Notes under the pieces: generated by a model
Seen by the model: the letters and a program-made list of their open reading frames with translations, nothing else
The model's database searches: none
Told to the model about the DNA's origin: nothing
Part shown: in pieces, positions 1-6,894 of the stretch
Position numbering within the stretch: the stretch's first letter is position 1
Layout: each line of letters begins with the position of its first letter
NCBI GenBank assembly: GCA_903828145.1
Contig: CAIKKY010000031.1
Location: forward strand, 43,196 to 107,195
DNA from: an uncultured Hyphomicrobiales bacterium
GTDB lineage: Bacteria > Pseudomonadota > Alphaproteobacteria > Rhizobiales > Devosiaceae
Direction: 5' to 3'
Length of the DNA stretch: 64,000 nucleotides
Translations under genes and position numbers: made by a program

Positions 1-135
1 ATCCCAACCGCCGGTGCCGAGCGAGTAGTCGGCCCCCATGCTGGGCTGGGCGTTGATCAGAAGATCGGCGGCGTGGGCGGAAATCGGGCCAGAAGCGGCA
101 ACGCCGCACAGAAGGGCCAGGGCAATACGCTTCAT
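1..135 (-). CDS. Outer-membrane beta-barrel protein (Omp25-like), N-terminal part only
   Basis: This gene is cut by the window edge and is too short for the ORF track. Reading the minus strand from the ATG at 135 gives 45 residues with no stop: a Sec signal peptide (MKRIALALLCGV...AHA) and a mature start ADLLIN, ending in GTGGWD. A Shine-Dalgarno-like TTGGAG lies just upstream. The start of the mature region resembles the next gene (ADLIIN...GGNWD), so the two look like tandem paralogues of the small Omp25/RopB-type barrel family. I infer an outer-membrane location. The barrel itself is outside the window. Confidence 0.75.
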   Translation of the reverse strand, partial: MKRIALALLCGVAASGPISAHAADLLINAQPSMGADYSLGTGGWD

Positions 136-228
136 TTCAAACTCCAAGGTACGCGAGGGACAATGTCCTTGTGAGCCCTATGAATCATCGGCAATTGCAA
201 AGATTCCGTTTACGCCATTTTCACCATG

Positions 229-245
229 GTTAGCAGAGGGTTAAC
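229..245 (-). promoter_or_regulatory. CtrA-like site upstream of the partial Omp gene
   Basis: On the minus strand this reads GTTAACCCTCTGCTAAC, that is TTAA-N7-CTAAC. It differs by one base from the alphaproteobacterial CtrA consensus TTAA-N7-TTAAC. It sits about 95 bp upstream of the Omp start codon. A single near-match can arise by chance, so this is a suggestion only. Confidence 0.3.
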
Positions 246-262
246 GGTTGGTAATCCGGAGC

Positions 263-297
263 AAAAAAACACCCCGCCAGGCGGTGCCGGCGGGGTG
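263..297 (-). terminator. Rho-independent terminator of the 333..1013 Omp gene
   Basis: On the minus strand a 9-bp perfect stem, CACCCCGCC/GGCGGGGTG, is followed at once by TTTTTTT. It lies about 35 bp past the stop codon of the Omp gene and separates that gene from the partial Omp gene downstream. Confidence 0.85.
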
Positions 298-332
298 AGG
301 GTTGAGCGCTCGGGCGCGAGCGCGCGGAGGAC

Positions 333-1013
333 CTAGAAGCGGAAGTGCAGGCCGGCCGTGACCTGCTGGCTGGTGAGGCTCAGGCTGGCCGTATCGTACA
401 GATCGTAATCGGCAGAACCGAAATCATTGTAACGGTACTGAAGATCGATCGACATGTTTTCGGACGCGGCGATTTCAACGCCGACACCGGCGGTCCAGCC
501 CACATGGGTCTGGGTGTCTTCATAGTCATAATATTCGTCGGTCGCGGTGGCGTTGGCGAAGGCCAGACCGGCGGTGACGTAGGGCATGAAGGTTCCGGCA
601 TCAATGCCCAACCGGCCACGCAGCGAGCCCGTCCAGTTGACGTTGTAGTCGAAATCATCCGGAACATCGTATTCGGTCGAGCCGCTGATATTGGTCCAGG
701 CGATATCGCCCACGATGCCCGCGACAATGCCGTCCGTCATGTGGAAATTCACGCCCGCGTCAACGCCGGCAAGCCAGCCGCTCGCATCGAAATCGTCTTC
801 GGTCAGATCGTAATAGTCCGTGTCCGAGCTGGTCACGGTGCCCCAAGCGGTGCCAGCAAAGACGCCGACGAAGGCCCCATCCCAGTTGCCGCCCGTTTCG
901 ACCATGCCGACCATCGGAGCGGGTTCGTTAATGATGAGGTCCGCTGCGTGAGCAGCCGAGCTTACGGCGATAGCCGCGACGCCGGCCAGAAGAAGTGCGG
1001 AAATTCGAGTCAT
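333..1013 (-). CDS. Outer-membrane beta-barrel protein (Omp25/porin-like family)
   Basis: The protein has 226 residues when started at the ATG at 1013. GGAGG lies seven bases upstream of that ATG, and it is followed directly by a signal peptide (MTRISALLLAGV...AHA). The ORF track's longer version begins at 1127 and adds a non-signal-like extension, so I reject it. The mature protein is acidic and rich in Tyr, Asp and Gly with alternating beta-strand patterns. It ends in LHFRF, the terminal aromatic expected for BAM-dependent insertion. I expect an eight-stranded barrel of the Omp25/Omp31 class, a structural surface protein rather than an enzyme. A terminator follows it, and a partial paralogue lies downstream on the same strand. 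Confidence 0.85.
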   Translation of the reverse strand: MTRISALLLAGVAAIAVSSAAHAADLIINEPAPMVGMVETGGNWDGAFVGVFAGTAWGTVTSSDTDYYDLTEDDFDASGWLAGVDAGVNFHMTDGIVAGIVGDIAWTNISGSTEYDVPDDFDYNVNWTGSLRGRLGIDAGTFMPYVTAGLAFANATATDEYYDYEDTQTHVGWTAGVGVEIAASENMSIDLQYRYNDFGSADYDLYDTASLSLTSQQVTAGLHFRF

Positions 1014-1324
1014 AAGGTGCCTCCAAGCAAGGTCATAAGGTGACGCCGGGACTATTTCCAACTCAAATTGGATCGGTTGTCGCCTCATTTTTTCATAAAA
1101 CCGGCATGAAATGTCCAATTGTTGCACTATTGCATCAAATAGGCAGTCAATCCTGTAGAGGTAATACTAAATAGTACGTATTTATTTTGACTAAATCGAC
1201 ATTGGTTTATACGTAATGACCAGCGAAATTGCGCTTGCTGCATCCGCACTTGCGCGTGGGCCAAAAAGAGAGCGGGGAGGTTGCCCGCCCGGCCCGATTC
1301 ACGCTGTGGAGACCTGAGTTTCGA
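1014..1324 (-). promoter_or_regulatory. AT-rich upstream region of the Omp gene
   Basis: No convincing gene is seen in these 311 bp. The middle part (about 1130-1210) is much more AT-rich than the surroundings and should hold the Omp promoter, but I could not choose one -35/-10 pair. A short dyad TACTA-AA-TAGTA lies at 1165-1176. The ORF-track extension of the Omp gene into this region has no ribosome-binding site and no signal-peptide logic. Confidence 0.35.
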
Positions 1325-1627
1325 TCAGGGGCGGCGCGTGTTGTCTCGGATTTCCTTGAGCAGATCGTGGATGGAGAAAATCACCAGCCACAGCTCAACC
1401 GAAATGCGCCAGACGACGATGGCGGCAAAGCCGCCAACGAGGGCCAAGAGCAGCGCCAGGCCGCTGTTGTAGCCCGAGCCGCGCATCATCGGGCTTGACC
1501 CGGCAACGAGCGCCCCGACGACGGCCCCCAGCGTCAGCACGACGATCAGGATGAGACCGATCCAGTAAATGACACGCACAATGCGCGGATAGATGAAGAT
1601 ATCGAAATTCAGAAAGGCTTTGAACAT
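1325..1627 (-). CDS. DUF4282 family inner-membrane protein
   Basis: This is a 100-residue protein with an N-terminal FKAFLNFDIFIYPRIV segment, which is typical of DUF4282. Two strongly hydrophobic helices follow (about residues 20-44 and 57-80), then a short charged tail rich in Arg. The length and two-helix layout fit the family. No function is established for DUF4282. The gene stands alone, downstream of the right-hand tRNA-Val copy on the same strand. Before the element inserted it was probably the immediate neighbour of the native tRNA-Val(CAC). Confidence 0.75.
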   Translation of the reverse strand: MFKAFLNFDIFIYPRIVRVIYWIGLILIVVLTLGAVVGALVAGSSPMMRGSGYNSGLALLLALVGGFAAIVVWRISVELWLVIFSIHDLLKEIRDNTRRP

Positions 1628-1747
1628 GCGGGGCCCCCGGTTGACTGTCAGGGGCCGACCCTAGGCGGGTGCGCAGCGAAAGCAAGGCATTGCGGCTATC
1701 GGATTGTCGATCTCAATCTGGCGGATCGACTTGCGTCCTGCCACCAG

Positions 1748-1827
1748 ATGGTGGGTGCGACAGGGATTGAACCTGTGACCCCTACCGTGTGAAGGTAGTG
1801 CTCTCCCGCTGAGCTACGCACCCGACC
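1748..1827. repeat. Attachment-site repeat, distal (contains second tRNA-Val copy)
   Basis: This 80-bp direct repeat is identical to 7958-8037. Similarity continues imperfectly into the flank: CCACCAG here against CCACCAA at the other copy, and GTCCTG against GTCCTTG. The repeat covers the whole tRNA gene plus four bases upstream. That is longer than the usual 3'-end-only att core. Confidence 0.9.
1749..1823 (-). tRNA. tRNA-Val(CAC), element-distal copy
   Basis: The minus strand reads GGGTGCGTAGCTCAGCGGGA... and ends ...CGCACCCACCA, with CCA encoded. The anticodon stem-loop CTACC-TTCACAC-GGTAG gives anticodon CAC (valine, GUG codons). The sequence is identical to the copy at 7959-8033. Upstream on the minus strand is element DNA, with no clear promoter seen, so this copy may be silent or may depend on read-through from the element. 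Confidence 0.93.
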
Positions 1828-2124
1828 TTTTTGTTGGGTAGGAAAATCAACTGCTTAGCGCAGTGTATCCGAAGACGGATGTCGCTGCAAAGTACCCGCC
1901 TGACACAGTTGGTGTGACACGGTTGTGACAAGGTGGCATATCGGCGTGCAAGTGGGAGTTCAGCGCAAAGGGGGGTACATGGACCGGCAAAGGCACTGCC
2001 CCCCGTATAGCTGGCAATAGCTTTCACCCTAAGATCACCCACTATTTTTAAGTATTATCACGCATTTCTTGACTTACAAAATGTCGCGGGAACAACTCGC
2101 CTAGTTTACAATTCTAATTCTCAT
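1828..2124. other. Distal end of the element, non-coding
   Basis: No gene is supported in these 297 bp between the tRNA repeat and the cysteine-repeat gene. The region is AT-rich away from the tRNA. It holds the arm-type repeat at 1913-1930, a related half repeat TGACACAGTTGG at 1901-1912, and a small hairpin ATCCG-AAGA-CGGAT at about 1867-1880. The 86-aa ORF 1782..2042 runs into the tRNA and is not credible. Confidence 0.6.
1913..1930. promoter_or_regulatory. Candidate integrase arm-type site, distal end
   Basis: TGTGACACGGTTGTGACA is found here and, with one mismatch and in the same orientation, at 7893-7910 near the other end of the element. Each contains two TGTGACA units. A partial third copy, TGACACAGTTGG, lies directly beside it at 1901-1912. 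Repeats placed just inside both att sites are what is expected of arm sites bound by the N-terminal domain of a tyrosine integrase, or of excisionase sites. The function is inferred. Confidence 0.6.
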
Positions 2125-2916
2125 TTATCCGGGCCATCGATCATCAACCTTAAGATCACCATCGCAATGCGCATACTCTGCAAACTGGCCCGTTTGGACA
2201 CCCCTGCATACCCAAACATAGTTCCCCTGATTGTCAAATCCGTCCCAGTCCCAGTCCACATCTACAGTTTCGGTATTTAAAATTGGCAGGGCGTCTATCG
2301 CCTCGTCAATAGTCATCACTTCGCCATAAGGCTTAAGGCAAATGCTGGCCCAATTACTGTCCTTCAAACCTGCAAGACATATTGCCTCTCCTAGGCTGAT
2401 CCCAAATGGCCTGCCGCAAATTATTGACCAACGGGCCCCAGTTGCTCCGCGACAAATGCCCTGAGCCAACGGCAAGTGCTCTCCAAAAGTGCGACATACG
2501 CCGACGACGTCTCCACCAGTTAGGGCACGGCACACAGCGTCACCCAAGCTGTATCGCATGGGTATTCCAAAGCTGAGAACATCACAGGCATCTGCGTTGA
2601 CATCTCCAACGCCAGCAGCACAAACGCCCTCTTCAAAGCTTATGGCCTTATCAATACCGGGCAACAACGATCTATGTTTGCATCGCGCGGCGTCTTTATT
2701 CCACACGACGCAAAATGCAAAGCCCGCCGCTTGGGAAACCGCATATGTATTATTATCGTACACATTCTCTTTGATCAGGAGATTTATTATCGAGTCCAGC
2801 AATGGGGACCCTGTTGTTCTCTGCTGCGCAAGAGACGGACCTGTCAGTGTCAAGGATATGAGGAAAAAAAGTGCGAAGAGGTGACCAAAATATAATCGGC
2901 GTGAGCATATTCTCAT
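2125..2916 (-). CDS. Exported cysteine-repeat protein, element cargo, function unknown
   Basis: I do not recognise a named family for this 263-residue protein. It starts with a signal peptide (RRLYFGHLFALFFLISLTLTG..SLAQQ), so it is probably periplasmic or surface-located. The mature part is built from four or five imperfect units of about 26 residues. Each has a short S-L-G-[DE]-A-[IV]-C-like helix, 9-12 residues, a second Cys, then a G or F-G turn; examples are SLGDAVCRALTGGDVVGVC and SLGEAICLAGLKDSNWASIC. The even spacing of Cys pairs suggests one disulfide per repeat. The C-terminus (DVDWDWDGF, then a last Cys pair ending DRWPG) differs from the repeats. It is the last gene of the element, AT-richer than the host, with its own promoter-like sequence and a hairpin upstream. 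It is probably an accessory gene. Confidence 0.6.
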   Translation of the reverse strand: MRICSRRLYFGHLFALFFLISLTLTGPSLAQQRTTGSPLLDSIINLLIKENVYDNNTYAVSQAAGFAFCVVWNKDAARCKHRSLLPGIDKAISFEEGVCAAGVGDVNADACDVLSFGIPMRYSLGDAVCRALTGGDVVGVCRTFGEHLPLAQGICRGATGARWSIICGRPFGISLGEAICLAGLKDSNWASICLKPYGEVMTIDEAIDALPILNTETVDVDWDWDGFDNQGNYVWVCRGVQTGQFAEYAHCDGDLKVDDRWPG

Positions 2917-2965
2917 GATTAAGCAGCCCCCCCTAAACTAGCACCTAAAATCGAACTACGAAGTC

Positions 2966-3020
2966 AGAGATTACATCTCTCCGCAGGGCTTTAGGCTAGC
3001 AGCTTGAATGAAGCGGTCAA
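2966..3020 (-). promoter_or_regulatory. Candidate promoter and operator-like dyad of the cysteine-repeat gene
   Basis: On the minus strand, TTGACC (3020-3015) and TAGCCT (2998-2993) are spaced by 16 bp. The predicted transcript start is just before a perfect dyad, AGAGAT-TAC-ATCTCT (2966-2980). The leader would be about 70 nt. The dyad could be an operator or an mRNA hairpin. This suggests that the last gene of the element is expressed independently. Confidence 0.42.
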
Positions 3021-3118
3021 CTCGATTCAGCTAAGAGAAAGCCTAGGTCATTGTGCGCGTCACAGTTCCGGAGGGCTGTAGAATGCCGTACTGGCCTACC
3101 TATATGCGGTTGGCCCCA

Positions 3119-3454
3119 TTAGGCCGTATTGCGCCAGAGCCGACAACCTAAACCATGATGTGACCAGTCCCTAACTCTGTCCCATCCCAAACGTCTCAAT
3201 GCAGAACCTACATCCTTCGCGTGCGGATGTGTTCGGTATTTCCCTTGTAGCCTGAGCACCAGTTCCTCCATAGACCAGTGGCGGTCCCTCTGCGCAGGGG
3301 GGAGCGAGCGCATCAATTCCTCGATCTGCTGGTCGAGGGGTTTGTAGGGTGGCGCTGCACTCTGACTTGCCTTGCGTTGGCGCTGCTCCTCCTCCGCACG
3401 GAGGCTCGCTTCCCTGATTTGCCGTAGCTGTTCTCGGTAATGTCGTAGGTACAT
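3119..3454 (-). CDS. Small wHTH-like protein of the element
   Basis: This is a 111-residue basic protein. Residues 1-35 form a charged, probably coiled helix rich in Arg, Glu and Gln. Residues 42-111 (WSMEELVLRLQGKY...KDVGSALRRLGWDRVRDW...CRLW) look like a winged-helix DNA-binding fold of the kind often found at the C-terminus of phage and plasmid primases. It lies directly downstream of the primase-helicase gene, beyond the iteron palindrome. It could be a detached primase accessory domain, an initiator partner or a repressor. The start at the ATG at 3454 is the only good one. The assignment is by pattern, not by a family I can name with certainty. Confidence 0.55.
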   Translation of the reverse strand: MYLRHYREQLRQIREASLRAEEEQRQRKASQSAAPPYKPLDQQIEELMRSLPPAQRDRHWSMEELVLRLQGKYRTHPHAKDVGSALRRLGWDRVRDWSHHGLGCRLWRNTA

Positions 3455-3483
3455 GGCTTCTCACTGGTGGTGGTCGAGGGCGT

Positions 3484-3587
3484 CTGCGCACTTTGCGCAC
3501 TTTTCAGGCTTTTTCAGAAAATTTTCTATAGACGAATATAATAGAAAATTTTCCTCAAAACAGCTGAAAAGTGCGCAAAGTGCGCAG
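3484..3587. repeat. Double-iteron palindrome, candidate replication origin of the element
   Basis: The outer arms 3484-3507 and 3564-3587 are perfect 24-bp inverted repeats. Each arm holds two tandem 9-mers, TGCGCACTT at 3485-3493 and 3494-3502 and AAGTGCGCA at 3569-3577 and 3578-3586. Inside is a second perfect inverted repeat, GAAAATTTTCTAT at 3517-3529 and ATAGAAAATTTTC at 3541-3553, around an 11-bp AT-rich centre. Repeated short sites flanking an AT-rich dyad beside a primase-helicase gene fit an origin of the P4 ori/crr type. The site lies between the primase stop and the wHTH gene. A transcription-termination role is less likely, since no T-run follows the stem. Confidence 0.55.
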
Positions 3588-3597
3588 CACCCTTGTA

Positions 3598-6033
3598 TTA
3601 CGGCACGATTGGCGCTGCGGTAGATTGCAACGGTTGAAAGTCAATGTCTTTGTAGTGACGGCGACCCAGATCAAGTTCAATATTCCGTTCAGCGAGACGT
3701 TTTGTGAATTTTGCTTGCGAAACAGGATGATGTCCAGTGTCAGTGCAGTAGTTATAGTATGAAGTGTATACCTTCCCCTTTTCGATCGTATTACCATACG
3801 CGTTTATCATGTGTTGACTGAACCAATCACCAATAATGTCCTCTGCGGTTTTATAGTCCAAAACTGCATCTGATATGCTCTGAGGAATTAGCAGGCCATT
3901 GAGGCGATAGTCTTTTAGACCTTCCAGCGCCCAGTTCAGCACCCCAGTCCCCTCTTTCTGCAACTTGGCTGCTAGGTTCGGATCACGCTGAGCCTCAGGC
4001 ACCACATGTGTAAATGGGATCAGGAGCATACGACGCCACATACCGTCGGACATGTCGCGAATTTCAGGCTTGTGATTACCCACCATCACGAAGTTGAACT
4101 GCGGCTGGAAATTGAAGGGTTTCCCGTACAACGGGCGCGCTTGAATTGTATCTCCGCCGGTTAGGTCCTTAACTAAGGCAGAGTTCATTTTGCCGTTTTC
4201 CGGCAACTCATTGCAGTACACCAAGCGCATCCCCTTAAGGACTGCCAACTCAGGGGTCGCTCCAGTTCCCGCCCTCAGCCCCTCCATGATCAGGTCGGTT
4301 GAGACCTTGTGTGCATAGTCACCGAGAAGCCATTTCATCAGCTCGATGAAGGTCGATTTGCCATTTGCTCCGGCCCCGTAGAGGAAGATGAGTTTCTGGA
4401 TTTCGGGCTTTCCAAACAAAAAGAGCCCCGCGAGCTGCTGAAGCAGCCGCTGCACATCTTTATCGGGCTGCACTGTATCCAAGAACTGCTGGAATATGGG
4501 GTAAGCAGCTGTCGCGTCGAAATGAACGGCCAAGCGCTTGCTGATTAGCAGACTAGGATCGGGGGCAAGAAGCGTTTGACGTCCTAGATCAAGGACCCCA
4601 TTCCCCACGCCCACCAGATGCGGGTCGACATTGAACTCGGCGATGCTGGCGCTCATTTCGGACTGTGCAAAGCCCAATTCGGCCATAGCCTTCATGCGGG
4701 CCAACGTGCTGCCCTCCGTAGCCACTTTAAGAAGGCGCGCCCCTTCCTTGGGGTCGCCTAAACTGAACGCCGCGCGCGCATCTGCCTTGATCGCTTCAAG
4801 TGCTTCCTGCGCCAAGATCAACTCTCTGGTCGGCTGGCAGATGTTCCAGCCCGAAGTGGCCGAGAACTCCAAGACGTCGCCGGTTTCGTAAATGCGAATG
4901 AACCTGTCGCGGTAAAGCTGCGCGAACTTCTGGCCCCGCAGCACATCATGGTCACCCTGCGAAAGATCAAAAGGACCAATAACTGAGGGGCTGAGCCGAT
5001 AACCATTTACCTGCGCAATATGGAACAAAGTTCCTAAAGTGACGCCGCCATCAGCCTGAAGGCTGCTCCAAGTGGTGTCAAAGACCATTGGATCGTACTT
5101 CGAAGCGGTAGGGTTGGCAGGATCGCCGCCTGCGCTCCAATTACGTGCAACGGTTTCCGCACACAACCAACCCGTCCAATGCACAGCGGCCAGCATCTGG
5201 AACCAAACGGGGTAGTCACAGTCGGGGTCGATATGGCCCAAGGCATCCACAACCCTGTCAACCTCGCCCTGCGCTTCAATAGGCGGTGCATTAGGCGCAA
5301 TCGCCAGTGGAACCCTAGAAATCGTAGTTTTGGGAGCGCGCCCCGCGTATACGCCCCCCGTTGCACTCGCCCGCGTCAGCGCACTCTCAAACACGCCGAA
5401 ATCCAAAGGCAGGCAGCTGTTGGAGGCCATGACAATCGGCGAGTCATACTGAGGTTTCCGGTTAGTGGTTCCGACCGGCCGCAGGACGCTTGAAATGTCG
5501 CCGTTGCGGGCAGGATCAGCCAACAACTCAGTGCCGGACGTAGCGACTAACTGCCTCATGATCGCGGCGACGCGCAGATAATCGTCCTTCGGCACATCCT
5601 CAGAGAACGGCCAGTAGCAGTGCAGACCACCGCCGGATCGGATAATCAACGGAATGGGCAGACCGACCTTGCCGCAGAAGCACCGCAGCGCAGCCTCAGC
5701 ATCTCCCTCGTTTGCGTACCCCTTGCCCTGAGCGGCTTTGTCAGCGCCGCAGTCGATGTCCAGCCAATAACTCCGGACATGCCCGGCGTTTTCTTTCGTA
5801 CGCTGCTTCAACTCCCCCTTTTCGTTCGCGTAGCTCGGCTGCAAATAGGAGGCACATGCGTGGTACACGTTGAAGCCCATACCATCGTGGGCGCGAACCA
5901 CCTCTGTCAACTCGTCAAGGGAGTTACAGGGGACGTTGATTTTTGCGACCCCCTTCATGAGGAAGGCAAAATAGGTGCCGCCCGATGGGAGGATAAGGGC
6001 CAAGAAATCCTCGAGGGTCAGGGTGTCGCTCAT
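3598..6033 (-). CDS. P4-type DNA primase-helicase (AEP primase + D5/SF3 ATPase)
   Basis: This protein of about 811 residues combines primer synthesis with DNA unwinding and would replicate the excised element. Residues 1-250 look like an archaeo-eukaryotic-type primase: SYWLDIDCG (about 88-96) gives the metal-binding D-x-D, and SGGGLHCYWPF (about 133-143) the nucleotide-binding His. A middle D5_N-like segment (VGNGVLDL) leads to a superfamily-3 helicase ATPase with Walker A GAGANGKST near residue 550, an acidic strand YCNELPE, the sensor VMVGNHKPEI and WRRMLLIPF. The ORF track starts at TTG 6036. I prefer the ATG at 6033, which overlaps the stop of the upstream alpA-like gene (TGATG) and has GGAGGAG upstream. 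The overlap suggests translational coupling. Confidence 0.85.
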   Translation of the reverse strand: MSDTLTLEDFLALILPSGGTYFAFLMKGVAKINVPCNSLDELTEVVRAHDGMGFNVYHACASYLQPSYANEKGELKQRTKENAGHVRSYWLDIDCGADKAAQGKGYANEGDAEAALRCFCGKVGLPIPLIIRSGGGLHCYWPFSEDVPKDDYLRVAAIMRQLVATSGTELLADPARNGDISSVLRPVGTTNRKPQYDSPIVMASNSCLPLDFGVFESALTRASATGGVYAGRAPKTTISRVPLAIAPNAPPIEAQGEVDRVVDALGHIDPDCDYPVWFQMLAAVHWTGWLCAETVARNWSAGGDPANPTASKYDPMVFDTTWSSLQADGGVTLGTLFHIAQVNGYRLSPSVIGPFDLSQGDHDVLRGQKFAQLYRDRFIRIYETGDVLEFSATSGWNICQPTRELILAQEALEAIKADARAAFSLGDPKEGARLLKVATEGSTLARMKAMAELGFAQSEMSASIAEFNVDPHLVGVGNGVLDLGRQTLLAPDPSLLISKRLAVHFDATAAYPIFQQFLDTVQPDKDVQRLLQQLAGLFLFGKPEIQKLIFLYGAGANGKSTFIELMKWLLGDYAHKVSTDLIMEGLRAGTGATPELAVLKGMRLVYCNELPENGKMNSALVKDLTGGDTIQARPLYGKPFNFQPQFNFVMVGNHKPEIRDMSDGMWRRMLLIPFTHVVPEAQRDPNLAAKLQKEGTGVLNWALEGLKDYRLNGLLIPQSISDAVLDYKTAEDIIGDWFSQHMINAYGNTIEKGKVYTSYYNYCTDTGHHPVSQAKFTKRLAERNIELDLGRRHYKDIDFQPLQSTAAPIVP

Positions 6034-6257
6034 CAAAACTCCTCCCCACCAGTCGCAGCGCCTTCAACCTGCTTCTGAGCAAGCCAATCGGCGACCTGCT
6101 CACTGCTCCAGGCGGTGACGGCTTGCGACAGCCGGATAGGAGCCGGGAAGTCCCCCCGAGCGACCCAGCGGTAAAGCGTGCTGGAACTGATGGAGAGGAG
6201 GGACGTAAGGTCCCGCTCGCGAAGAAACGCGCTCTTGCGCAGAATTTCAGGAAGCAT
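6033..6257 (-). CDS. AlpA-like helix-turn-helix regulator
   Basis: This is a 74-residue protein. Residues 10-60 (FLRERDLTSLLSISSSTLYRWVARGDFPAPIRL...TAWSSEQVADWL) match the AlpA/excisionase-type winged helix: a helix-turn-helix followed by a wing with the F-P-x-P-x-x-L motif. In P4-like and CP4-57-like elements such proteins activate the integrase gene or act as excisionases, so it is the likely switch for excision here. GAGGGCGG precedes the ATG, and the 3' end overlaps the primase start. No other excisionase candidate is obvious in the element. Confidence 0.8.
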   Translation of the reverse strand: MLPEILRKSAFLRERDLTSLLSISSSTLYRWVARGDFPAPIRLSQAVTAWSSEQVADWLAQKQVEGAATGGEEF

Positions 6258-6333
6258 TTGCCGCCCTCATGATTAAACATGAAGGTTCTACGGACTGTAG
6301 GTAGCCGGCGCATTGGCATGAAATGCACGAAAA

Positions 6334-6861
6334 TTAGGAAAGGTGCTTTCCAGCAGTTCGAGCCTGTTGCCGCAGGCTCTGAGCATGTTGCACGCCCATC
6401 GAGGCATAAGCCCTTCGAGTGACCCGCTCCAAGATCGGCGGCCTACCACCATTCTTGGTGTAGTCCTCCCAATACCCGTTGATTTGCTCAATAAGCCTAG
6501 CTGCCTCCATCGAATCCCCGTCCGCGAGAATATCGGCAAACTGGGCGAGCAGCTTTGCATCTTGAAGTTCAGGCCGTCTGCCTTTGCTGCCCGGTTTCCG
6601 ATTGGCGCTTTTCCGGAGGTTGGACAAGACTGAATTCCCCATAGCCGCTACGGCCAGCTTGCGTGCGACGTCGGCGGACAAGGAGGGCTCTTCGTCCTGC
6701 AAAGCGGCCTCAACTAACTGTACCTGACTGAAGTCAACCTCTACCTCAAACCACGTGCCGGGCTCGGCCTTGGTGCGCGGGCGACCGCGACCGCGTTTCT
6801 GTGTGACTGGCTGCACAGCAACCCTCGCTGCTTCAGATTTCCACTTTGCAGCCAGTCTCAT
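6334..6861 (-). CDS. Conserved-looking protein of unknown function in the element
   Basis: I do not recognise this 175-residue protein. The N-terminus is basic and contains KRGRGRPRTK, an AT-hook-like GRPR segment that may touch the DNA minor groove. Residues 40-80 are acidic and then helical. Residues 85-100 are again basic (RKSANRKPGSKGRRPE), and the C-terminal 75 residues are predicted helical. There is no signal peptide or membrane segment. The gene lies between the integrase and alpA-like genes, and an operator-like dyad is directly upstream. A DNA-binding or regulatory role is plausible but unproven. Confidence 0.6.
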   Translation of the reverse strand: MRLAAKWKSEAARVAVQPVTQKRGRGRPRTKAEPGTWFEVEVDFSQVQLVEAALQDEEPSLSADVARKLAVAAMGNSVLSNLRKSANRKPGSKGRRPELQDAKLLAQFADILADGDSMEAARLIEQINGYWEDYTKNGGRPPILERVTRRAYASMGVQHAQSLRQQARTAGKHLS

Positions 6862-6864
6862 GTC

Positions 6865-6880
6865 TCACACTGAGGTGTGA
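6865..6880. promoter_or_regulatory. Operator-like dyad before the 175-aa gene
   Basis: TCACAC-TGAG-GTGTGA is a perfect 6-bp inverted repeat with a 4-bp spacer. It lies in the 33-bp gap between the integrase stop codon and the ATG of the 175-aa gene, over the expected ribosome-binding region. It may be an operator, or a small hairpin that limits translation. Confidence 0.4.
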
Positions 6881-6894
6881 ACTCCCCCAAACGG

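Noticed and set aside
1782-2042. 86-aa ORF overlapping the distal tRNA-Val
   Set aside because: Its end lies within the tRNA and the attachment repeat; no support for translation.
3484-3587. Inverted repeat as terminal repeats of an insertion sequence or MITE
   Set aside because: Only 56 bp separate the arms, there is no target duplication, and the internal iterons and nested dyad fit an origin or binding site better.
6034-6036. TTG start of the primase gene given by the ORF track
   Set aside because: The adjacent ATG at 6033 overlaps the upstream stop and has equally good ribosome-binding spacing, so ATG is preferred.
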